NCBI GenBank assembly: GCA_039720395.1
Contig: CM077826.1
Location: 37,662,790-37,726,789, forward strand
From: Liquidambar formosana
Taxonomy: Eukaryota > Streptophyta > Magnoliopsida > Saxifragales > Altingiaceae
Reading direction: 5' to 3'
Length of the DNA: 64,000 nucleotides
In this document: piece after piece, positions 1 to 8,814 of the stretch
Position numbering within the stretch: the stretch's first letter is position 1
Layout of the letters: each line of letters starts with the position of its first letter
Translations under genes and position numbers: made by a program
Notes under the pieces: generated by a model
Seen by the model: only the letters and a program-made list of their open reading frames with translations
The model's database searches: none
What the model was told of the DNA's origin: nothing

Positions 1-244
1 TGAATTAGGCACATGGGTGCCTCGTACTTTCTATCCATATGATTGATGTTCTTGCCTTTTGTTTGCATCTTTCGGTGGTGATATCTCCCTTTTGTCTCCC
101 CCTTTTACTTTATTTATTGTATCCGCATCATTAAACGAGAAATAAGCCCAACAAAGTTTATCAGGTGGATGGTAATGAGTGGGTTGAGGACCAAACATAT
201 CACAAAGCAGGAAACAAGTAAAAAAGATGAATTTGGCCTTAGGG

Positions 245-356
245 TGCGTACGCATAATCAAAGTATGCGTACGCATGAATAGAGGTGCGTACGCATGAAG
301 AATTGTGCGTACGCATATTACAGATATGCGTACGCATGAGAAACCGTGCGTACGCA
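245..356. promoter_or_regulatory. Array of six TGCGTACGCA palindromes
   Basis: Six perfect copies of the 10-bp palindrome TGCGTACGCA start at 245, 266, 286, 306, 327 and 347. The spacing is 21, 20, 20, 21 and 20 bp, i.e. two DNA turns, so every copy faces the same side of the helix. The ~10-bp spacers differ, so this is not a simple tandem duplication. It lies about 120 bp upstream of a TATAAATA box at 479-486 and about 170 bp upstream of the DUF7745 ORF. An operator-like role is inference; the repeats and phasing are read directly. Confidence 0.85.
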
Positions 357-478
357 TGGGGAATGCCAACCTCATTTTTCGGTGCTTTGACCAACACAGC
401 CCATCTTTTCATCATAAAAAACGACTTTTGGTGCATGAAACACCTCCCTATTTAAGCCAGCATCGTCATTCTTCCTTC

Positions 479-486
479 TATAAATA
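479..486 (+). promoter_or_regulatory. TATA box of the DUF7745-like gene
   Basis: TATAAATA lies 41 bp upstream of the first real ATG (527). A second candidate, CTATTTAAG, lies at about 448. With the 479 box, transcription would start near 510, leaving a very short leader. This makes the GTG at 488 an unlikely start. Confidence 0.5.
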
Positions 487-526
487 GGTGATCCTTCCCA
501 TTTATTCTCCCATCCTTTCAAATATC

Positions 527-1771
527 ATGGCAGTCTCCTTCTCTCTCCCTAATATCAAAAGGTGGCTTCTGTCTGTCCACCGGCAAACAGCCCATCTACT
601 TGAGTCAACTCATCTTTCTTCTTTAATCCACTACTGCCAAGTGAGGATCAATGAAGGTTTCCTCTCAACAGCTATGAAATATTGGGACCCTCTTCGTCAT
701 GTGTTCCGTTTTAACAACATAGAGATTTGCCCCACCATAGAGGAATTTAGTGCAATTCTTAATTACCCCGTTTCCTATGATCCCTTGTTTCCTTCTCAAC
801 CCATGCTCTATTCTCCTGACCTTGCCTTGGCTCTAAACATTTATGTAGAGCAAGCCAGATCATGGTGCATCAATTCTACCATAAATCTCGAGCCTCTTGT
901 GCAGCACTTTTCTACCGCTCTTCCTTTACCAGACAATTATGCATTCCGGGCTCTTTGCCTATGCTTATTAGCGGGGTATCTTCTCATCAGTGACCTCCAC
1001 TCAGTTGACCTGGCTCTCCTTCATGTGGTACAACACATTTCTTCCCATAATCCATGCATGATGATTCTTGTAGAAACCCTCAATGGCCTTGACGATGCAG
1101 TGCGAAAAGGGACTTCTTTACTGCGTGGCAGCCCTCTTCTATTACAGGTAATCAGTTATTCCCATACCATTAATCTGTCAAATCAAATTTTTTTTTTTTT
1201 TTTTTTTTTTACTTTTCCCATCCATCAGATATGGCTGGATGAACGTCTCCAATTGGTTGAAGCGCCAACAGTATATCCTTTTCGTCCAGAACATTATCGT
1301 TATCGCAAGCTAGCTGAACCCTTTCCCAATCATGAGAAACTGCAAGAATTTTTGGGCTCTTTGTCTTGTCACCACATCCTTTGGCACTGCCCGTGGTGGC
1401 ATATCGATCAAATGACCACCGAGTTAGTATTCCCCGGGAGTGTAATGTTGATTGGCCTGCATGATATCTCATATTGTCCTGCGTCCCGTATTGCATGTCA
1501 ATTTGGGAAGAATCAATATGCTCTTATTAAAGATCATGTTGGATACACCTGCCCCATCTTCTCTCGAGCCGTTGAGCGAGTTCGATCATCATGGGAAAAT
1601 AGGTCCCGGATGGGCAACCTTCGGGCTCCGACATTAGTGAGCCCACCATCATCCTATTATGACTGGCTGGCTAGGGATTTAGAAAATGCCAAGAAAGTGG
1701 AACCAAAGCCTCTCCATAAGAGGAAAGAATCAACTGGAGAAGAAGGGCCTTCAAAGAGGATAAGAAAGTGA
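527..1771 (+). CDS. DUF7745 / plant-mobile-domain-like protein
   Basis: An ORF of 414 codons, or 387 if the 81-nt in-frame intron at 1148-1228 is removed. The open frame extends up to 488, but that codon is GTG; the first ATG is 527, in the good context ATCATGG. The N-terminal half has the pattern of plant retrotransposon-associated DUF7745 / plant-mobile-domain proteins: an FWDP-like turn (here YWDPLRHVFRF), then ICPTIEEFSAILNYPV, then a hydrophobic helical stretch (ALCLCLLAGYLLI). The C-terminus is basic (HKRKES, PSKRIRK) and could be a nuclear localisation signal. The biochemical function of this family is not established. It has its own TATA box and palindrome array upstream and ends 142 bp before an LTR on the same strand. 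Whether it belongs to that element, to another element, or is an independent captured gene cannot be decided here. The frame is open and looks recently functional. Confidence 0.65.
   Translation: MAVSFSLPNIKRWLLSVHRQTAHLLESTHLSSLIHYCQVRINEGFLSTAMKYWDPLRHVFRFNNIEICPTIEEFSAILNYPVSYDPLFPSQPMLYSPDLALALNIYVEQARSWCINSTINLEPLVQHFSTALPLPDNYAFRALCLCLLAGYLLISDLHSVDLALLHVVQHISSHNPCMMILVETLNGLDDAVRKGTSLLRGSPLLLQVISYSHTINLSNQIFFFFFFFTFPIHQIWLDERLQLVEAPTVYPFRPEHYRYRKLAEPFPNHEKLQEFLGSLSCHHILWHCPWWHIDQMTTELVFPGSVMLIGLHDISYCPASRIACQFGKNQYALIKDHVGYTCPIFSRAVERVRSSWENRSRMGNLRAPTLVSPPSSYYDWLARDLENAKKVEPKPLHKRKESTGEEGPSKRIRK
1148..1228 (+). other. Candidate 81-nt in-frame intron
   Basis: The donor is CAG|GTAATC and the acceptor is CATCAG|ATATGG, preceded by a run of about 22 T. 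Length 81 is divisible by three and it starts on a codon boundary (phase 0), so both spliced and retained forms keep the frame. Translation of the stretch gives a low-complexity poly-Phe segment unlike the rest of the protein, which argues that it is normally removed. Confidence 0.65.
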
Positions 1772-1913
1772 AAATGAAACGTATGCCGATGCCTCTTTCT
1801 TCAGGTTTCACTGCACATTTCATCGTTTCCTTCTTACATTTTTAATTTAAATAAAAATGATCAGGATGTACTAGTTATCCATTCTCAAGAATTCGCTTTT
1901 AATTGACCCATGT

Positions 1914-4698
1914 TGCCACACCCCATTTTTGCACCACCTTACTAGGGCTCATCATTTCATGCATGTTTTTGTTTTGTTTTTGAGTCTAGTCACTTGCATT
2001 AGTTTTCTAGAGTCACAAGGACAATGGATATGAATTTTGGTTCAAATTGGAGTTGATCTTGAGGGATAATAAGAGCTTTTGTGACTTGAGGGGCATAATC
2101 GTCTTTTAAGTCCCAAACTTTTCATTTGACCTTGGAATGATCTCCAAATTGTCAATTGGAGTTCATATGGATGCATAAGAGGTATTTTTAGTGTCAATTT
2201 GGTAAGTCAATGGCTCAGGATTAAAATGGCTCGATGTAGTTCAAGTTGGTTAATTGACCCTTCCTTGGGTTAGCTCTAATTGACTCACAATTACCAACCA
2301 AATCTTTTCAAATTGACTTTCATTAGTCATCATTTTACCCTCAAAAGTGTTTCATGAAGTTCAATTTTGATATGGCCTGATGATGAGTTTAGTGTGGTTA
2401 TTTACGGATTATCCTTGAAGAATTAGTGCGAATCACAGCATGAGATTTTTGGTTAAAATGAAAAGAAAATTATTTTATTAAATTAGCCATTTTTATCATG
2501 ACACTAACACGTGTACGTATGTGATGAGTGTGTGTACGCACATACGATACATGTGCATGCGTGTTAGCGGTCAGTCTCCCAATTTTTATAAAAGACAATT
2601 TCCTTTTCCTATTCAGATTAGAAGTCTTTTATCATTATAAAATACCTTTTGATTATTCTCCAAAGAAACCTAGTCCAGGAAGGAAAGGGAAACTCCAGAT
2701 TTCAGCTATAAATACTCTCTTAATGTCTTTAAATAAGGAAAAGGAGAAGAGGGTTTGGAGGGAGTGAAATTCGTCATAATTCAGCAGCAGATTTTCTGAA
2801 AACCAGCAGTCGTATTTTAATCATAACTTTTTCATCCGAAGTCAGAATTTGATGACATTAGTCTTGTTAGAAAGATAATTCAATTCTCTACAACTTTGTA
2901 TTTCACAAGCTTTGTCCAAATCCAACGTTTTCATACCCAAAAACACGATTGAAGTTGCTGCTGCTGTAAAGTGACGAGAATCACTTTTTCTTTTCTCTTG
3001 TTCTCTTTTTGTTTTCTATTTCTTTTCAAAGTTGAGTGAGTTTTGATCTCTTTGCTGTGATACCACTTTGACAAAGAGGAGGATTCGTGTTGGTTTGATT
3101 CACTCTAAAGACCTGAGGAGCCACGAACAATTACAAACACAAGGGGAGCCACTTCCTAAGGTATTCTCCTTCTCTATTCAAGCTTAAACTAGGTTCTCAT
3201 ATGGGTTAGGCTTATTGCATGTTAAAGGTGACTTTTTTATCATGTATTAACACTCTAGCTAGTTAATATACATGAAATATCTATTTTTTTATCTACTGTT
3301 TAGCATGCTTTAGGGCTGTCCTTTAGGTTTTTAATGCATAGTTATGATTCTTGTGCTCCTGTTTGTCCTTGTGCTAGGATTAGTGTCATTGCATGTTAGA
3401 GTTAGGATTTTCATCATGTTATATTGCTTTAGTTAGTTAATATGCATGATTTAATTTCTGTTTAGTTTGGTTTTAGCATGATTAAAGTACGTTTTGTATG
3501 TTTTTAAGCATATTTGTGAGTTTAGGGTTTTAGAGTCATTGTTTCGTGTTTGTTTTCATATAGCATGATAAAGTAGACTTTTTTATTTGGTTTTTCTTCG
3601 TGTTTGCTGTATATGTTTTTCATATGGAGTAAACATGATAGTTTTGCATGCATGTTAGTATGTTTTAGGGTTTTTATGCATGATATGGTTCTAGGAATAT
3701 GTTAGGACTTATTATTGTTCGCTGTTTTTGCTATTGGCATGCTTAGTGGATGATTTTAGGTCATAATACTATTCTGTCCAGATTTGCATGTTAGTGTTTT
3801 TGCATGGTTTTGAGCACTTGTAAGGGTGCAAATAGGTGTGGTATTTGTCCCATGGCAAATAGGGCTGCTTATGTCTGAAATGGCTAAATGCTTGGAGCTA
3901 ATTGCGCTCAGGTAAGTGGGTGTGAAGGTGCCCCAATTCACCTTTCTTCTTAACTCATTCTCTTCTCCCTATTTAGGGTTAATTTTTAATATGATCCTAT
4001 GGTTTAATTAGAGGTTTCCTTAACCAACAAAATTCTGGTTTTTATTAAAGTTTCCATTTTGTGGATTTCTTTCCTAAAATCAAACTTTCTATCATATTCA
4101 ACTCTTTTGATCAAATAAGGAAACCTAGGGTTTTAACCATAGGTTTATATTAGGTCTTAACCCTAATTCTAATCGAACTACGTGGACTTTGATCCATGTA
4201 TTTCGTTGCATGGTACGTAGGCGCTCTTCGTGAGGCTCAAGTCCGTTCTAGGATCCAAGCATCCTAGGTTTATTTATGTTTTCTTTTCTTGTTTTTATTT
4301 TATGTTTTTATTTGCTTATTATGCATGGATGGATGAATGAAATATATGATATGCATGCAATTCTTGTGATGATATACTTGCTGATTTTTGTATGGAAAGA
4401 CTTTAATTTAGCCCAAATGAACTGAGAGACCGAAAGGGTGACATGGGTGCCTATAGGCTTTGCCTAGAACCTTCCCATGTCATAACTTAGCCTCCGAATC
4501 CCCGATTTCTTTGGTTTTCAAAAGATTGGTTTTTGCCTTTCCTTTTTTATGGAGTCATTCAAATTGTTTTCCTAAAACAAACTATTTTTAGGGTTTTCCT
4601 TGTTTCCTTTAAAAAATAAGGTGGCGACTCCTTTCCTTTTTCTTTTTCAAACCCACTTTCTTTTCAATCCCTCGTGGGCCCAATTTCCGGGGTTCACA
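1914..4698 (+). repeat. 5' LTR, Tat/Ogre-type Ty3/gypsy
   Basis: An LTR of about 2.8 kb starting TGCCACACCCCATTTT (a start at 1911 is possible) and ending GGTTCACA, directly before the PBS. The same family appears at 47468 (TGTTACACCCC) and 49376 (TGTCACACCCC). It contains a palindrome cluster at 2511-2562, a TATAAATA box at 2707-2714 and degenerate repeats of about 180 bp around 3200-3770. Close to its 3' end it has a PBS-like TGGCGACTCC at 4622-4631. There is no polypurine tract before 1914, so it is a 5' LTR rather than the 3' LTR of something upstream. The matching 3' LTR is not in the window. Confidence 0.8.
2511..2562. promoter_or_regulatory. Phased GTAC-centred palindrome cluster in LTR
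   Basis: Three imperfect palindromic units (GTGTACGTATG, GTGTACGCACAT, GTGCATGCGTG) have their central tetranucleotides at 2513, 2534 and 2555, spaced exactly 21 and 21 bp. The TATA box is 150 bp downstream at 2707. The GTAC-centred motif resembles TGCGTACGCA at 245-356, the only other array in the window with this core. Confidence 0.7.
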
Positions 4699-4701
4699 GT
4701 T

Positions 4702-4719
4702 TGGCGACTCCACTGGGGA
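4702..4719 (+). other. Primer-binding site
   Basis: TGGCGACTCCACTGGGGA begins 3 nt after the LTR end. It is the type of PBS known for Tat/Ogre elements, which is complementary to the 3' end of a tRNA-Arg. Confidence 0.85.
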
Positions 4720-5508
4720 TTTGTGGGCTAGACTCTATAAAGTTTAATTGGGCTAGGTTAATTTCTTATGTTTAATTAAAATCAATCACATTGCATCCGC
4801 TTGATTGTGTGCTTTCATTTATTGCATTGTGTGCGCAAACTCTTGCATATTAGGATCAATGTCCCTCGATGTATCCTTGCCAACGATCGGCCTAGTCTCA
4901 ACCTTGGTTTTCCTGATTCCATGTGTTGGGGCGAAAGCTATCAACCTCTCTTGCCTAGTACCCTTGGGCTTGCCCTTGGGTATATTAAATGAGTTAATCA
5001 CGTACTGCTGGACCCACGCGGCGTTCCTGATGCCACATGTGGTTAGGTATAAGGATTGCTCAAGCAAGTGAAGGACCCTAGCCTACCCTTATCATTAGTC
5101 CATATAGACAGACTTGTAGGACACTACGGTCTCACCTTTATGCACCCACAATTGTTTGTAATGATGCTATGCTGTGTTTGTGGTGTGAGGCTTCATATCT
5201 TATGCCCTTAATATAGACCTTTAAACCCTAGCCTTCGTTAAGGCCATGGGTTAGGAGGAATAAATTAAGGAAATAGGATGTAAAGCTATGTTTGTGATGT
5301 GCTAGTCCTAGGGGATTAATTAAACCTAGTTGAAGGACTCTATGCCCTATTCTTTAAAACATACCCTTAATCCATGATTCCTGTAAAGGTAATTGGATAA
5401 AAGGAATGAATTAATTGAACATGGTGTAGAGACCGAGTTCATTAAGGAAAATATGGAGGTTTAGGACAAGTCCTTAGGCTAAAGGTTAAAACTTTTCTAT
5501 CCATAGAC
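4720..5508 (+). other. Untranslated leader of the Tat element
   Basis: About 790 nt between PBS and gag. I find no long ORF of retroelement type; the ORFs here are short and overlap on both strands. Packaging and dimerisation signals would be expected in this position but cannot be identified by eye. Confidence 0.6.
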
Positions 5509-8500
5509 ATGCTGGCTTGGATCCGCAATCCACAAGGGCGTCTAGTGAGTGTTGAGTCTACCCATCAGACAGACATGGCCGATGAAAGAACTAGTGAGGG
5601 GCACTTTGACCTTGAGGCTTGCCTGAAAGCCATCATGGCCAAGCTTGACCATACCGCTGAGACATCCGATACCGCATTGAAAATGGCTCAAGAGAACCAA
5701 CAGAAGATGGCGGATCTTGAACAAAATGGCTCTAAGGCCCATTCCTCGGGTATACCTCATGGGGCTGGCACCGAAGAGGGACCTCAATCCAATGAGAACA
5801 CCAAGACAAGGGGGGAAAGTAGCTCGAAACCTGAGGTCACCGACCTAGAAGGGGAAGCCAAGGGGAAAGGTTCTAGCAGTGATTCCATGTTAGCTAGCAA
5901 GGTAGAAGCATTGGAGAGAACTATAAAAGGGATTCGCAGGGCTGATGACATGGTCGATGTGCGGACTCTATCCCTGTTTCCAACGGCTCGTATTCCACTA
6001 CAATTCAAGATGCCGGAGTTAGAAAAGTTCGATGGGACGAGTTGCCCTAAGACTCATTTGAAGATGTACGTGCGAGCTATGCACCCTCGAGGGGCTACTG
6101 ACGAGCTTTTAGCTCAAATGTTCCATGAAACCTTGGCCACTTCTGCTTTGAAATGGTTCTTATCCTTGGATGAGAATAGAACCCGGACTTGGGAAGACAT
6201 ATGCAATGAGTTTTCAGAGCACTACAAGTATAACACAGAGGTGGACGTTACTCGAAGGGACCTAGAAACTACCAAGCAAGGGGCTCATGAAACTTTCTCC
6301 GCTTACATTACAAGGTGGAGACAAAAGGCGTCGAGAATGACGGATAGGCCGAATGAGGAGGACCAAATTCAGTTAGTGGTTAAGAACCTGCTGCCCGTGT
6401 ATCACAAGCACCTATTTGCCCACTATTTCCCAAATTTCGAAGCTCTCATTGGGGCTGGCACGCAAGTTGAAGATGCTATCAATGATGGGACAATCAAGAC
6501 TGAGGAAGTGAGGAGTCGCAAGACAAACTTTACTGGGAAGAACAATGCCGAGGTCAACACCATAACTCAACCAATCCAACCCTTTTCTCTCAATGATGTC
6601 AACCCACCTCGCCAATTCACTGACCTATTCATGCCACTCGAAAGAGTCCTTGAAAAGCTCATAAGTCGTGACCTATTGAAGCCACTCGACCCAAGACCTC
6701 CACCAAATCCCTTACCCAAGAGCTACAATGAGAATGAGTACTGCAAGTACCATCAATCCAAAGGCCATGCCACCAATCGCTGTATTCGCCTTCGCCACCA
6801 AGTCCAAGACCTCATTGACAAGCAAGTCATTTCACCACCAACCCGTCCAAATGTCACCCGTAATCCTCTCCCATCACACAACAACACACCCCCACCTAAC
6901 ACCATAAATGCCATTGGGGTTGAATCCTCTCGCCCTCGCCATCCCATAAGACAATACACTCCGCTCCCCATGACCTTAACCCGTCTCTTCACCATTTGCC
7001 GCAATAACAGTCTTATCATGCCACTTCCACCAAAGCCCAGACCATCAACCCCTCACCAATATTGCCAATATCATCGTGCACCCGGCCATGACACCGAGGC
7101 TTGTTCTATACTAAAGAAGATCATCCAAGACCTCATTGACCAAAAGGTTTTGTTGTTGCCAAAGAAATCTATCCAACAAGAGCTGAAAGAAAGATATGAA
7201 GCAGGGGATCCTCAGGTTGGCCTATTAGGTGAAGCGTCGGGGAAATATGATTACTATGTGCTGTACTCAAGCCCAAGTTCGATATCAGATGAGCCGATAG
7301 TCCCTTCAGGTTGGGATGACTTGCCGACAGAGATGGAGAGCATCGACATGATAGAATGGGATGACTTGATGAATGACTCCGAGGAAGTCCATGACATATG
7401 GGCTAGCGATGATGAGTTGGACCATATAACCAGAGGGGGTCGTCATTTCAAGCCTCCCCACCTAGAATCTGAAAATCCGTTGGAAGATTTGGAAGGGCAG
7501 AGGCGTCCTAGCTTGCAAGAAGAAGAGGATGAAGTGCTTAGGCAGCTGAAGAAGACCAATGCCAACATTACTATTTGGGGCTTGCTCATGGCCTCGCATA
7601 AGCACAGACAGACCGTGTTGAAACTATTGAATCAGATACAAGTGCCTGTTGACACATCCCCCGAGGGATTGGTACATTTGGTGAATCCAACTCCCAAGAA
7701 CTCAACCATCGTGTTCACCGATGTAGACCTACCTAAAAGCGGGCCGAGCCATTCTCAAGCTCTCTATGTGACCGTTGACACTATGGGGAAGAGGGTTCCC
7801 ACCGTTCTTATCGACAATGGGTCCGCACTGAATGTATGTCCTCTCCGAACTGCCACTGTTTCGGGTTTGGGACCCACTGATTTCACGCCATCTGGACAGA
7901 CCGTAAGAGCTTATGACAATACCCGCCGAGAAGTAATAGGGGTAGTTACTTTGCCTCTTATCATGGGACCCACTGAATTTAGGGTAGAATTCCAAGTGTT
8001 GGATGTGCCGTCATGTTTCAACTTGTTGTTGGGCCGACCTTGGATCCATCCTGCTGGGGCTGTGCCATCTTCACTCCATCAAAAGGTGAAGTTTCCTTAT
8101 GAAGGAGCCATAGTAACACTTCAAGGAGACTATGAATTGAAACTCGCAGGTGTGCCTATATGTGAGATACAACCTGAATCAGCAGCGATACCGCTATCTG
8201 GGTTTGATTATGTCCAATGCATTGAGAAAGAGCTGAATGAATCATCACGCCATTACTCTTCTATAAAGCAGTACATCCCATATACTTTTTATCTAAGTTC
8301 TGACCCAGCCGTGGCAGATAAAAGTTTTGGTGATAGATACTTCACAGAAGGGCCGAATCCTCAAAGTTTGACAAGTTGGTACCACTCTATCCAAGATCTA
8401 TATGGAAGCTTGAAAGAGGAAGACTGGGCAGAGAACCTTGATGCGGGGGCTATGACTGAAATGTTCCAAGACATGATCCTCACCGTGGAAGACTCGACCA

Positions 8501-8628
8501 TTGAAGAACTCCAGGGTTCATCCATTAGCCATGCTACCGTGCCATTCCTGAATTGGTACCTTGAATGTGGTGTCATTGCGGAGATCCATGAAGAAGAAGA
8601 CCTTGGCCTACCTGATAGCAGCTTGTAG
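5509..8628 (+). CDS. gag-pro: Gag-protease polyprotein, Tat/Ogre type
   Basis: A 1039-aa open frame from an ATG 790 nt after the PBS. Residues ~1-150 are polar and probably coiled. A retrotransposon Gag domain follows (about 165-330: FKMPELEKFDG, then ALKWFLSL and FSEHYKYN). Two zinc-binding-like modules of the lineage form C-x2-H-x5-H-x4-C begin at Cys412 (YCKYHQSKGHATNRC) and about Cys519 (YCQYHRAPGHDTEAC). The aspartic protease has its catalytic motif at 769-772 as DNGS, within LIDNGSALNVCP, the form common in Tat elements, and a LLLGRPWIH flap-end motif. The product would form the virus-like particle in the cytoplasm and cleave the polyprotein. The frame ends TAG at 8626-8628, which lies inside a candidate intron (8625-8795), so the spliced message would read on into pol. 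No internal stop or frameshift is seen. Confidence 0.9.
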   Translation: MLAWIRNPQGRLVSVESTHQTDMADERTSEGHFDLEACLKAIMAKLDHTAETSDTALKMAQENQQKMADLEQNGSKAHSSGIPHGAGTEEGPQSNENTKTRGESSSKPEVTDLEGEAKGKGSSSDSMLASKVEALERTIKGIRRADDMVDVRTLSLFPTARIPLQFKMPELEKFDGTSCPKTHLKMYVRAMHPRGATDELLAQMFHETLATSALKWFLSLDENRTRTWEDICNEFSEHYKYNTEVDVTRRDLETTKQGAHETFSAYITRWRQKASRMTDRPNEEDQIQLVVKNLLPVYHKHLFAHYFPNFEALIGAGTQVEDAINDGTIKTEEVRSRKTNFTGKNNAEVNTITQPIQPFSLNDVNPPRQFTDLFMPLERVLEKLISRDLLKPLDPRPPPNPLPKSYNENEYCKYHQSKGHATNRCIRLRHQVQDLIDKQVISPPTRPNVTRNPLPSHNNTPPPNTINAIGVESSRPRHPIRQYTPLPMTLTRLFTICRNNSLIMPLPPKPRPSTPHQYCQYHRAPGHDTEACSILKKIIQDLIDQKVLLLPKKSIQQELKERYEAGDPQVGLLGEASGKYDYYVLYSSPSSISDEPIVPSGWDDLPTEMESIDMIEWDDLMNDSEEVHDIWASDDELDHITRGGRHFKPPHLESENPLEDLEGQRRPSLQEEEDEVLRQLKKTNANITIWGLLMASHKHRQTVLKLLNQIQVPVDTSPEGLVHLVNPTPKNSTIVFTDVDLPKSGPSHSQALYVTVDTMGKRVPTVLIDNGSALNVCPLRTATVSGLGPTDFTPSGQTVRAYDNTRREVIGVVTLPLIMGPTEFRVEFQVLDVPSCFNLLLGRPWIHPAGAVPSSLHQKVKFPYEGAIVTLQGDYELKLAGVPICEIQPESAAIPLSGFDYVQCIEKELNESSRHYSSIKQYIPYTFYLSSDPAVADKSFGDRYFTEGPNPQSLTSWYHSIQDLYGSLKEEDWAENLDAGAMTEMFQDMILTVEDSTIEELQGSSISHATVPFLNWYLECGVIAEIHEEEDLGLPDSSL

Positions 8629-8795
8629 GTGTCTTAGTTTAGTAATATTTCCCTAATTCAATAAGATGTATCTACTTTACTCACTTTGTGGAGTCATAGT
8701 ATTGATACAGATTTGTTTGTTTTCCTTCTTTCTTTTGTGTGTCATTCCCATTATTCCTAGTCAATAAAGTGTGCTTTCTTTCTCTATATATGCAG
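8625..8795 (+). other. Candidate pro-pol intron of the Tat/Ogre element
   Basis: The donor TT|GTAGGT at 8625 overlaps the gag-pro stop codon, and the acceptor TATGCAG ends at 8795 after a pyrimidine-rich tract. Removal of 171 nt deletes the TAG, leaves two bases of a codon upstream and supplies one base plus 18 nt of stop-free sequence before the pol ATG, so gag-pro and pol join in frame. A spliced intron between pro and RT is a known hallmark of Ogre elements. The sites were inferred from sequence only. Confidence 0.7.
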
Positions 8796-8814
8796 TGTCT
8801 CTTTTCTCTCCTCT

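Noticed and set aside
245..356. Short repeats with unique spacers, CRISPR-like
   Set aside because: The 10-bp repeat and ~10-bp spacers are too short, the genome is plant nuclear, and no cas genes are present. The palindromes fit a promoter array.
488..526. Upstream start of the DUF7745-like ORF at 488
   Set aside because: The codon at 488 is GTG and lies next to the TATA box. The first ATG is 527.
4622..4631. TGGCGACTCC inside U5 as the true primer-binding site
   Set aside because: The longer match TGGCGACTCCACTGGGGA directly after the LTR end at 4702 is the PBS; the internal decamer recurs inside all Tat-like LTRs here.
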